A stretch of 13,151 nucleotides of DNA from Coxiellaceae bacterium UBA6002. Lineage in GTDB: Bacteria > Pseudomonadota > Gammaproteobacteria > UBA6002. Position 1 is the stretch's first letter. Each line of letters starts with the position of its first letter. The notes below the pieces were generated by a model. It worked only from the letters and a program-made list of their open reading frames with translations. It did no database searches and was not told the origin of the DNA. The position numbers were made by a program, and so were the translations under genes. The stretch is from positions 1 through 13,151 of the forward strand of contig DJAM01000058.1 in the NCBI GenBank assembly GCA_002429595.1. The letters are read 5' to 3'. Shown here in pieces: positions 7,341 to 13,151 of this stretch.

Positions 7341-8351
7341 TTAACCTAATGAGTTTTGGTTAAAGTTGCTAAGTAAGGACTCTTGCGCTTTGCGGGCTGA
7401 AAAAGACAACTTCTGCGCGAAAGATTTCTTCTGTTGATAATGCACTTCGTAGATATCTTTAGTTTTACTTGCTTGCAATAAATAATCGTCACTGGTCTTT
7501 AACTCATCAACTAGCTTTAAGTGCAATGCATCCACGCCATGCCAATGCTCACCTGTAGCAACTTGATTGACATCGACTTCTGGCCGATTTTCCCGAATAA
7601 ATCTTTTGAAGATTTCTTGGACATTGTTGACGTCTTCTTGCACTTTTTCTCGTCCTTTCTCGGTAACCTCCCCAAACATGCTAAGCGTCCTCTTGTATTC
7701 ACCTGCCATGATTTGCTCAAAATCAATGTTATTTTTTTTCAATAATCGATGAAAATTCGGCAACTGCGCCACAACCCCAATCGAACCAATAATGGCATAA
7801 GGTGCCGCTAAAATTTTATTGCCAACACATGCCATCATGTAACCACCACTTGCAGCTACTTTATCCACACAAATAGTAAGCGGTATATCCTGCTCCCGTA
7901 GTCTACGTAACTGCGAAGCCGCTAAACCATACGACGCGACAATACCACCAGGACTTTCAACCCGAACCACGATTTCATCCGACGGTTTAGCAATTGTTAA
8001 GAGAGCCGTCACCTCTTCACGCAATGAACTCGTAGCAGAAGCACGAATATCACCATTAAAAGACAACACAAAGACCCGATCCCGCGCCTCATCCGATTTT
8101 GCAGCAGCCTTTAGCTCCTTCTTAACCGTCTTCGCCCACTGCTTGATCTGACCTTTATTCAAAATTTCAGAATTAAGCGCTTTTTTATATTCGTCATAGC
8201 ACTTATTAAGTTTCTTGATTTTTAATTGATTTTTTGACCCTTTGCCTTTAGAAGCCATGCCCAGAATAAATGCGACGACGAGAATGATCGCAATTACGAT
8301 TGTTGTGGTTTTGGCTAGGAATAAGCCGTAGTTTGCTAGGAACTGGAACAC
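7341..8351 (-). CDS. sohB: SohB, S49-family inner-membrane peptidase
   Basis: Membrane-anchored serine peptidase of the SppA/S49 family; E. coli SohB (349 residues) was found as a multicopy suppressor of a degP (htrA) mutant. This protein has 336 residues with an N-terminal membrane segment at about 14-33, a charged linker (about 36-90) and the peptidase core. The nucleophile is S168 in VAASGGYMMA and the general base K220 in GEYKRTL. The 52-residue spacing equals that of B. subtilis SppA (S147/K199). ESPGG (132-136) and GSIGVV (189-194) are further S49 signatures. The start is GTG at 8351 with AGGAG 6 bases upstream. An ATG two bases earlier (8353) is in another frame and stops after five codons. 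It heads a two-gene unit with the CDF exporter, and a good promoter lies at 8378-8407. Confidence 0.94.
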   Translation of the reverse strand: MFQFLANYGLFLAKTTTIVIAIILVVAFILGMASKGKGSKNQLKIKKLNKCYDEYKKALNSEILNKGQIKQWAKTVKKELKAAAKSDEARDRVFVLSFNGDIRASATSSLREEVTALLTIAKPSDEIVVRVESPGGIVASYGLAASQLRRLREQDIPLTICVDKVAASGGYMMACVGNKILAAPYAIIGSIGVVAQLPNFHRLLKKNNIDFEQIMAGEYKRTLSMFGEVTEKGREKVQEDVNNVQEIFKRFIRENRPEVDVNQVATGEHWHGVDALHLKLVDELKTSDDYLLQASKTKDIYEVHYQQKKSFAQKLSFSARKAQESLLSNFNQNSLG

Positions 8352-8377
8352 ATGAGTCTCCTATGGCGAAAAGCGAC

Positions 8378-8407
8378 ATTATATTACCAAAACACTGATG
8401 ATGTCAT
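8378..8407 (-). promoter_or_regulatory. Candidate sigma70 promoter for sohB, with its -35 box in a repeat
   Basis: On the minus strand ATGACA (8407-8402) and TATAAT (8383-8378) are separated by 18 bases. The -10 box is perfect and the -35 box matches at five of six positions. The -35 box is the outer end of the palindromic repeat at 8402-8477. The predicted leader is about 20 bases and contains the AGGAG ribosome site. Confidence 0.6.
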
Positions 8408-8477
8408 TCCCGCGAAGGCGGAGAACCCATCATCGGTCGGGCTGGAAGGATAGATTCCCGCTTTCGCGGGAATGACA
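8402..8477. repeat. Decayed copy of the ATTCCC-N8-GGGAAT inverted repeat
   Basis: The same design as the element at 6347-6421: both ends are TGTCATTCCCGCG and its reverse complement. The right arm keeps a perfect ATTCCC-N8-GGGAAT core (about 8453-8472). The left arm has drifted (GGCGGAGAA in place of GGCGGGAA). It lies between the divergent sohB and L,D-transpeptidase genes. Confidence 0.85.
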
Positions 8478-8488
8478 GCAAAAAGGCA

Positions 8489-8517
8489 TTGCAAAAACCC
8501 TAAAATTTTTTTATTTT
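8489..8517 (+). promoter_or_regulatory. Possible promoter for the L,D-transpeptidase gene
   Basis: TTGCAA (8489-8494) and TATTTT (8512-8517) are 17 bases apart, each matching consensus at four of six positions. A TAAAAT at 8501-8506 is a better -10 box but lacks a matching -35. The call is weak. Confidence 0.28.
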
Positions 8518-8565
8518 ACCCGCCTGAGCACACAAAAAATAATAAATCTTTTGGAATTCAGGGTA

Positions 8566-9261
8566 ATGTATCATCGCATAATAAAAACTATAGTGCTTCT
8601 TTGCTTCCTACCATTATCTTCTGCTTATGCCGCGGAATATTTCAGTACCAAGCTATGCGAATCTGGGCAATACGACTGTATTCAAATACGCAAAGGTGAA
8701 ACTTGGTCTTCTTTATGGCCTGATGCGAAAGAACGCAATATTGTTCAACGTATAAATCGCATGAATACGAGGCTTCGTCCTGGTATGTTTATTGCAGTGC
8801 CTGATTCACCGGATGTGGATGCCTTGGCTCTTTCTCCTCTTCCTTTTAAAGTCAATCCACCGGGTACTAAACTTGTCACTGTGGATCTCAAGCAACTAGC
8901 ATGGGGCGCTTACGATGAGCAAGGCAATCTCATCAAATGGGGGCCGGCTTCGGGAGGAAGCAAGTGGTGCTATGACATCAATATGTCTGGTAAAACGGTG
9001 ACGGGCCGATTTGAAATCTATGATGTTCGCGGTGAAAGCTGTATATCTCGAAAGTTTCCGATTAATGAAGGTGGGGCTCCGATGCCTTACTGCATGTTCT
9101 TTCAAGGTGGTTTTGCCTTACATGGCTCTTATGAAGTGCCAGGTTTCAATGCAAGTCATGGTTGCGTGAGAATGTTTCCAGATGATGCTAAGTGGCTGAA
9201 TGAGGAATTTGTTAGAACGCCAGGTCGAACTCAGGTGTTCGTTCTGCCTTACGATGAATAG
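8566..9261 (+). CDS. Periplasmic L,D-transpeptidase (YkuD), EnhA-like
   Basis: Exported YkuD-family enzyme that would form or edit L,D-crosslinks in peptidoglycan or attach proteins to it. From the ATG at 8566 it has 231 residues: a signal peptide of about 22 (hydrophobic core IVLLCFLPLSS, cleavage after AYA), a degenerate LysM-like segment (about 39-79, IRKGETW...INRMN...RPGMFIAVP), and a catalytic domain from about 100. The active-site motif is HGSYEVPGFNASHGCVRM (186-203) with H186, H198, nucleophile C200 and R202. The combination resembles the EnhA (enhanced entry) proteins of Legionella and Coxiella, by recollection. A TTG at 8551 would add five residues but has no ribosome site; GGAA 9 bases before 8566 supports the shorter form. 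Five mature cysteines besides C200 (C31, C38, C135, C159, C176) suggest disulfides. The stop lies 4 bases from the convergent potD stop. Confidence 0.9.
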   Translation: MYHRIIKTIVLLCFLPLSSAYAAEYFSTKLCESGQYDCIQIRKGETWSSLWPDAKERNIVQRINRMNTRLRPGMFIAVPDSPDVDALALSPLPFKVNPPGTKLVTVDLKQLAWGAYDEQGNLIKWGPASGGSKWCYDINMSGKTVTGRFEIYDVRGESCISRKFPINEGGAPMPYCMFFQGGFALHGSYEVPGFNASHGCVRMFPDDAKWLNEEFVRTPGRTQVFVLPYDE

Positions 9262-9265
9262 ATTA

Positions 9266-10291
9266 TTAATCGCCAATTTTCAATCGATTCCAATAATCCT
9301 GATAAACTGCATTCAAATCGCCCAAATCCATTAGAAACTGTCCTCTTTGGATAGTTTCTGGATCGGGATTTAGTATCGGACTCAATCGCATTGCAGCTGG
9401 TAACAAAGGAACAGTTGCCGTGTTCGGTGTTGAAAAGCCAGTCGATACCGCAATCTCTTTTGCAATTTCTGGACGCATTAAAAAATTAACAAATGTTAAA
9501 GCGGCATCGATATGCGGTGCATTATTTGGAATAGCTATACAATCCATCCACAGCTCAAAGCCTTCTTTAGGATAAATATAAACAAGATTTGGATTTTCAG
9601 AGGTCGCATTAAAAATATCGCCATTTAATCCCAACCCAATATAAGCATCTTCATCGATATAAATATTTTGTTCAGCTTCAACACTAAATAATTTTATATT
9701 CGGCCACAATGCCTTTAGCTGCAAGTACGCCTGGCGGATATGATCTTTATTAGTATCATTAATTGAATAACCTAATTTTAGTAGCGCAATTGCAAACACT
9801 TCTCGCATGTCATCAAACAATAACAATTGATTTTTGAAGCGAGGATTCCACAGATCACTCCAGCTCGTCACTTGCGTTGGCGAGATATAGTTTTTGTTAA
9901 CGACGATTCCCATTGTGCCCCAAAGATAGGGAACGCTATAGCGATTGCCTGGATCAAAGGATTGGTTTAACAAAGCTTTGTTAAGGTATTTAAAATTTGA
10001 AAGCTTCGCTTTATCTAGAACGAACAACATATTTTCTTTGCTCATTCTTTGAACGTAGTAACTGCTTGGAAAAATGACATCATAGCCAAGTTTCGGGGTG
10101 GTCTTTAATTTGGCATATAAGGTTTCGTTGCTATCGTACTCGGTGTAATTGATTTGAATGCCAGTTTCAGCCTCAAATTTATTTATCACTGATTGGGGCA
10201 TGTAATCTGCCCAGTTGTAAACATTGAGAACTTGTTTCGCTACGACATTCGGTGCTATCAGAAATATAAAAAATATCAGTAACAATCTCAT
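9266..10291 (-). CDS. potD: Polyamine ABC transporter, periplasmic binding protein PotD
   Basis: Substrate-binding protein delivering spermidine and/or putrescine to the PotABC importer. It has 341 residues with a signal peptide of about 18 (hydrophobic RLLLIFFIFLIAPNVVA, then KQ). Alignment to E. coli PotD as I remember it is gap-free over the ligand contacts, with a constant offset of 7. Conserved are W27, Y30, S76, Y78, D161, E164, W248 and D250 (E. coli W34, Y37, S83, Y85, D168, E171, W255, D257). Changed are A28, D29, L222, F286 and L320 in place of T35, E36, W229, Y293 and Q327. The acidic residues that grip the amines are kept, so polyamine binding is likely, but preference may differ. 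The start at 10291 is chosen because the ATGA overlap with the potC stop and the signal peptide both fit; an upstream extension to 10360 would run through potC. Confidence 0.93.
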   Translation of the reverse strand: MRLLLIFFIFLIAPNVVAKQVLNVYNWADYMPQSVINKFEAETGIQINYTEYDSNETLYAKLKTTPKLGYDVIFPSSYYVQRMSKENMLFVLDKAKLSNFKYLNKALLNQSFDPGNRYSVPYLWGTMGIVVNKNYISPTQVTSWSDLWNPRFKNQLLLFDDMREVFAIALLKLGYSINDTNKDHIRQAYLQLKALWPNIKLFSVEAEQNIYIDEDAYIGLGLNGDIFNATSENPNLVYIYPKEGFELWMDCIAIPNNAPHIDAALTFVNFLMRPEIAKEIAVSTGFSTPNTATVPLLPAAMRLSPILNPDPETIQRGQFLMDLGDLNAVYQDYWNRLKIGD

Positions 10292-11052
10292 TGTTTTTTT
10301 CTCAAGATAAATTGTGAACTCATCACTATCAACAAGGTCAAAATCAATAAAATCGTACATAACGCATTAATTTCGGGTTTGACTCCCATTCGAACCATCG
10401 AATAAATTTTTAGCGGCAAGATTTGAAAGCCAGGCCCGGTCACGAAATAACTGATAATCACATCGTCTAAAGACAGCGTAAAGCCAATCAGCCAACCTGA
10501 CAAAATACCTGGCCAAAGTAATGGCAATAAAATGCGCTTGAAAATAGTGGCATCACTAGCGCCAAGATCCTTCGCCGCTTCAAAGATAAACTTATTTAAT
10601 GAAGTCATTCTTGAATAAATGATAATGGTGATGAATGGCACGCATAAAGTGATATGAGCTAGTAATAAAGTCCAAAAACCAAGCGGAATATTAAATAGCG
10701 AATATAACATTAAAAGAGAAGTCGCCATCACAATATCGGGCATGACAATGAGTATGAATAACAAACCATGCAATAATTTTTTGCCAAAAAATTTATAACG
10801 ATACAGGCTACTAGCAGCAATTGTGGCAATAATACTCCCGATCGTTGCGGCACCGACGCCAATGATCAACGAATGCCATGCCACTATTAGAAGACCACGA
10901 TCTTGAATAAGATAACGATACCAATCAAGCGTAAAGCCATGCCAAATAAGAGAATGGGTCGCATTATTAAATGAGTAAATTACAACCACTAAAATTGGAA
11001 TGTATAAAAAAGCATAAACTAATGATAGGTAAAGATTCTTTGCTATTTTCAT
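10288..11052 (-). CDS. potC: Polyamine ABC transporter permease PotC
   Basis: One of the two inner-membrane permease subunits of the PotABCD importer. It has 254 residues (E. coli PotC 264) and about six membrane segments. The cytoplasmic coupling loop that docks on the ATPase is EAAKDLGASDATIFKRILLP (158-177), followed by G182, the standard EAA motif. DDVIISYFVTGPG (196-208) is typical of PotC. I placed the start at 11052 because AGGA lies 6 bases upstream and the ATG overlaps the potB stop as ATGA; the open frame continues to 11157 but that extension lies inside potB. Its own stop overlaps the potD start by 4 bases, so translation is probably coupled along the operon. Confidence 0.95.
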   Translation of the reverse strand: MKIAKNLYLSLVYAFLYIPILVVVIYSFNNATHSLIWHGFTLDWYRYLIQDRGLLIVAWHSLIIGVGAATIGSIIATIAASSLYRYKFFGKKLLHGLLFILIVMPDIVMATSLLMLYSLFNIPLGFWTLLLAHITLCVPFITIIIYSRMTSLNKFIFEAAKDLGASDATIFKRILLPLLWPGILSGWLIGFTLSLDDVIISYFVTGPGFQILPLKIYSMVRMGVKPEINALCTILLILTLLIVMSSQFILRKKQ

Positions 11053-11903
11053 AGCAATTCCTGGCGATTTTGATTTTTTGAATTTTTCCAGTACGTCACG
11101 ATAAAAATCGCCACAACGAGTAATAAACAAACACTGGTGGCCGCGCCCATTGGCCAATCATTCAGGGTCAAGAATTGATTCTGAATCAAGTTACCTAACA
11201 AAATACTTTTCGCACCGCCTAACATCACCGGAATAAAAAACAAAGTCATCGCTGGCAAAAATACCAACATGACACCAGCGATAATCCCAGCTTTGGTGAG
11301 AGGCAAAATGACTCTAAAAAATATGGTTAAGCGATTGGCACCTAGATCGCGAGCCGCATCAATTAAAGTATGATCAAGTTTTTCAATGTTAGTGTAAAGC
11401 GGTAAAATCATGAATGGTAGCAGATCATAAACTAGACCAATAAAGACGGCGGTATCAGAATATAAAAGTTGCAATGGGTGCTGGATTATACCTAAAAAAA
11501 TTAATAGCTGATTCAAAATCCCTTTAGTTTTCAAAATCGCAAGGATCGCGTAAGTCCGAATTAGGGAGCTGGTCCAAAAAGGAATGATCACTAATAACAG
11601 TAGCATTGATCGATACTGCTTTTTGACTTGTGCAATACCGTAGGCAAATGGATAGGCGATTAATAAACAGATTAAAGTACTAAATCCTGCCAACTCTAAC
11701 GATTTCAGAAAAATGTGAACATAAGCCCTATTAAAAAGACTCGCATAGTTTTGCAGAGTAAAAGGCAGGCGCACTAAGGTCATGTTATCTTTATGTAAGA
11801 AGCTAGCCACTAACACCAAGAGAGCGGGTAACAAAGCAAACAAAGTAAGCCAAATCCAAACTAATGATAAGGAAAAGGTTTTAAAATTATTACGCTTGGT
11901 CAT
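11049..11903 (-). CDS. potB: Polyamine ABC transporter permease PotB
   Basis: Partner permease to PotC, 284 residues (E. coli PotB about 280) with about six membrane segments. The EAA coupling loop reads DAARDLGANRLTIFFRVILP (182-201) with G206 after it; the first residue is Asp instead of the common Glu, as in many PotB proteins. PFWTSSLIRTYA (108-119) and LLPFMILPLY (161-170) are typical family segments. The start at 11903 overlaps the end of potA by 14 bases. A GGGAGG lies 12 bases upstream, a rather long spacing, so coupling to potA translation may help. The stop overlaps the potC ATG by 4 bases. Confidence 0.95.
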   Translation of the reverse strand: MTKRNNFKTFSLSLVWIWLTLFALLPALLVLVASFLHKDNMTLVRLPFTLQNYASLFNRAYVHIFLKSLELAGFSTLICLLIAYPFAYGIAQVKKQYRSMLLLLVIIPFWTSSLIRTYAILAILKTKGILNQLLIFLGIIQHPLQLLYSDTAVFIGLVYDLLPFMILPLYTNIEKLDHTLIDAARDLGANRLTIFFRVILPLTKAGIIAGVMLVFLPAMTLFFIPVMLGGAKSILLGNLIQNQFLTLNDWPMGAATSVCLLLVVAIFIVTYWKNSKNQNRQELL

Positions 11904-12987
11904 GTGGAATAATGACCTCCCATCCCGACGTCCAATGAATCCAAACTTTTTCGCCTACTTCATATTCTAATTTTTCATCATCTTCATCAAAGAACTCACT
12001 TGCCGAGATAAGTTTATTGCTGGCTAAGCGCAGAATTAAATCGACAGTACTACCTTTGTAAATAACTTTCTCTACGACACCAGGCAACATATCACTACTA
12101 TCTTGCACTTCTCGTTGCCCCCAAACACGAAGATCTTCAGGACGCAAAATGACCGAAACATTCCGACCTTCCTGCAACTTTTTTTTGTTTTGGCAGTGAA
12201 AGACTTTCCCCTCAATAACAACCTCAACTTCTTTAGCAGTACTTTTAGAAATGACAGTTTCAAAGATGTTAGCTTCACCAATAAATTGCGCTACAAACAA
12301 ATTAGTGGGTTCTTCATAGACATCACGAGGCCGACCCATTTGCTCAATGATTCCTTGATTCATGACCACGATTCGATCAGACATCTGCAACGCTTCTTCC
12401 TGATCATGTGTCACAAAAACGAAAGTGATACCCAAACTGCGCTGAATTTCTTTCAACTCAATGCGCATATTTTTTCGCAAGCTATAATCCAAAGCACTAA
12501 ACGGTTCATCAAGCAATAAGAACATTGGTTGATTGACCACAGCGCGTGCTATCGCCACTCGCTGCTGTTGGCCACCACTCAAAAAGCTTGGCTTACGCTG
12601 CGCAAATTGACTCAGCTTAACCATAGCCAGCGCATTGTTAACTTTTTCTTCAATAATATGATTAGCCATCCGCTGACAACGCAACCCAAAAGCAACATTC
12701 TCAAAGACAGTCATATGAGGAAATAAAGCATAGCTTTGAAAAACCATATTAACATTGCGGATTTCAGGGGGAGTTTTAGTGATATCTTTGCCCTGCAACC
12801 AGATCGAACCATTTTCAGGCTGCTCAAACCCAGCCAGCAGGCGCAACAAAGTAGTCTTGCCACAACCAGAAGGCCCAAGCAAGGTTAGAAACTCACCATT
12901 TTTGATTTCTAAATTGATATCATCCAAGACCAGATGATTATGAAAGTGTTTACTGACACTTTTAATTTCGATGAGGTTTTCATTCAT
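11890..12987 (-). CDS. potA: Polyamine ABC transporter ATP-binding protein PotA
   Basis: ATPase that powers polyamine import through PotBC, on the cytoplasmic face of the membrane. It has 365 residues (E. coli PotA 378). All nucleotide-binding motifs are present: Walker A GPSGCGKTT (38-46, K44), Q-loop Q84, signature LSGGQ (136-140), Walker B FLLLDEP with D160 and E161, D-loop SALD (164-167) and switch histidine H194. After about residue 235 a TOBE-type regulatory domain follows (ILRPEDLRVW near 285-294, DLILRLASN further on). The ATG at 12987 has AAGG 8 bases upstream. It is first of four overlapping genes and is preceded by a good promoter and a leader of about 78 bases with two stem-loops. 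Confidence 0.96.
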   Translation of the reverse strand: MNENLIEIKSVSKHFHNHLVLDDINLEIKNGEFLTLLGPSGCGKTTLLRLLAGFEQPENGSIWLQGKDITKTPPEIRNVNMVFQSYALFPHMTVFENVAFGLRCQRMANHIIEEKVNNALAMVKLSQFAQRKPSFLSGGQQQRVAIARAVVNQPMFLLLDEPFSALDYSLRKNMRIELKEIQRSLGITFVFVTHDQEEALQMSDRIVVMNQGIIEQMGRPRDVYEEPTNLFVAQFIGEANIFETVISKSTAKEVEVVIEGKVFHCQNKKKLQEGRNVSVILRPEDLRVWGQREVQDSSDMLPGVVEKVIYKGSTVDLILRLASNKLISASEFFDEDDEKLEYEVGEKVWIHWTSGWEVIIPHDQA

Positions 12988-13009
12988 CTAACCTACCTTC
13001 AATAATTTC

Positions 13010-13052
13010 AAGAAGCGGGTAGCTTCTTTAAGTATTGGGTGGCGATGCCACC
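13010..13052 (-). promoter_or_regulatory. Two stem-loops in the predicted potABCD leader
   Basis: A 6-bp stem with a 3-base loop (13038-13043 and 13047-13052, GGTGGC/GCCACC) and a 7-bp stem with a 5-base loop (13010-13016 and 13022-13028, AAGAAGC/GCTTCTT) lie between the predicted start of transcription and the potA ribosome site. Neither is followed by a T-run on the minus strand, so they are not terminators as they stand. A regulatory role is a guess; no known riboswitch class is recognised. Confidence 0.4.
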
Positions 13053-13071
13053 TACTAAAAAACAAGCGCGG

Positions 13072-13100
13072 ATTATGGGACCAAAATGCCGCCTTGTCTA
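13072..13100 (-). promoter_or_regulatory. Candidate sigma70 promoter for potABCD
   Basis: On the minus strand TAGACA (13100-13095) and CATAAT (13077-13072) are separated by exactly 17 bases; each box matches consensus at five of six positions. Transcription would begin near 13065, about 78 bases before the potA ATG. Confidence 0.6.
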
Positions 13101-13122
13101 GGGGTAATTGTCTGTATGATTC

Positions 13123-13146
13123 GTGAACGTGAACGGGAACGGGAAC
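13123..13146. repeat. Hexamer tandem repeat (GKGAAC)x4
   Basis: Four adjacent hexamers read GTGAAC, GTGAAC, GGGAAC, GGGAAC, followed by GTGTA at the window edge, so the array may continue beyond it. It is upstream of the predicted potABCD promoter. Confidence 0.7.
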
Positions 13147-13151
13147 GTGTA

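Noticed and set aside
6347..8477. The two ATTCCC-type repeats as a CRISPR array or composite transposon ends
   Set aside because: There are only two copies 2 kb apart with no spacers of regular length, and the genes between are ordinary sohB and CDF genes with no transposase.
12103..12519. Plus-strand open frame of 138 codons
   Set aside because: It is wholly antisense to potA, which has every ABC motif; there is no ribosome site and the composition looks non-biological.

Overview
The window looks like chromosomal DNA from a moderately AT-rich gammaproteobacterium. It carries ubiG, an 882-residue PepN, SohB and a complete potABCD set. Two features point towards Legionellales or Coxiella-like relatives. 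One is an MFS transporter of the type expanded in those intracellular bacteria. The other is an EnhA-like L,D-transpeptidase with a degenerate LysM-like N-terminus. This placement is inferred from protein character only and is not proven. There are no rRNA or tRNA genes, CRISPR arrays, insertion sequences, phage genes or toxin-antitoxin genes that I can see.

Layout, left to right. An MFS transporter (44-1342, minus) is divergent from pepN (1530-4178, plus). pepN converges on a minus-strand operon read in the order Hpt-domain protein (6151-5786), ubiG (5768-5055), and a HAD phosphatase that resembles MupP (5020-4337). The pepN/phosphatase junction is filled by a GC-rich palindromic repeat. Next on the minus strand is a two-gene unit, sohB (8351-7341) followed by a CDF zinc/cation exporter (7337-6432), with 3 bases between the genes. 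An L,D-transpeptidase (8566-9261, plus) is divergent from sohB. It converges, with a 4-base gap, on the polyamine transporter operon potA-potB-potC-potD (12987 down to 9266, minus), whose genes overlap one another by 4 to 14 bases.

Non-coding DNA is scarce; no gene-free stretch exceeds 300 bases. The gaps hold three kinds of repeat: inverted repeats built on ATTCCC-N8-GGGAAT (6347-6421 and a decayed copy at 8402-8477), CCCTCTCCC/GAGAGGG palindromic DNA (4180-4338 and a related piece near 6241-6304), and a hexamer tandem array at the right edge (13123-13146). Plausible sigma70-type promoters are visible upstream of potA, sohB and the Hpt gene, with weaker ones for pepN and the transpeptidase.

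Taken together this is mostly housekeeping and envelope biology: polyamine import, peptide turnover, ubiquinone synthesis, probable muropeptide recycling, metal efflux and peptidoglycan remodelling. I found no convincing undescribed system. The points most worth following are the sohB promoter whose -35 box lies inside a repeat, the orphan phosphotransfer protein heading the ubiG operon, the MupP-like identity of the phosphatase, and a PotD pocket that departs from E. coli at five ligand contacts.
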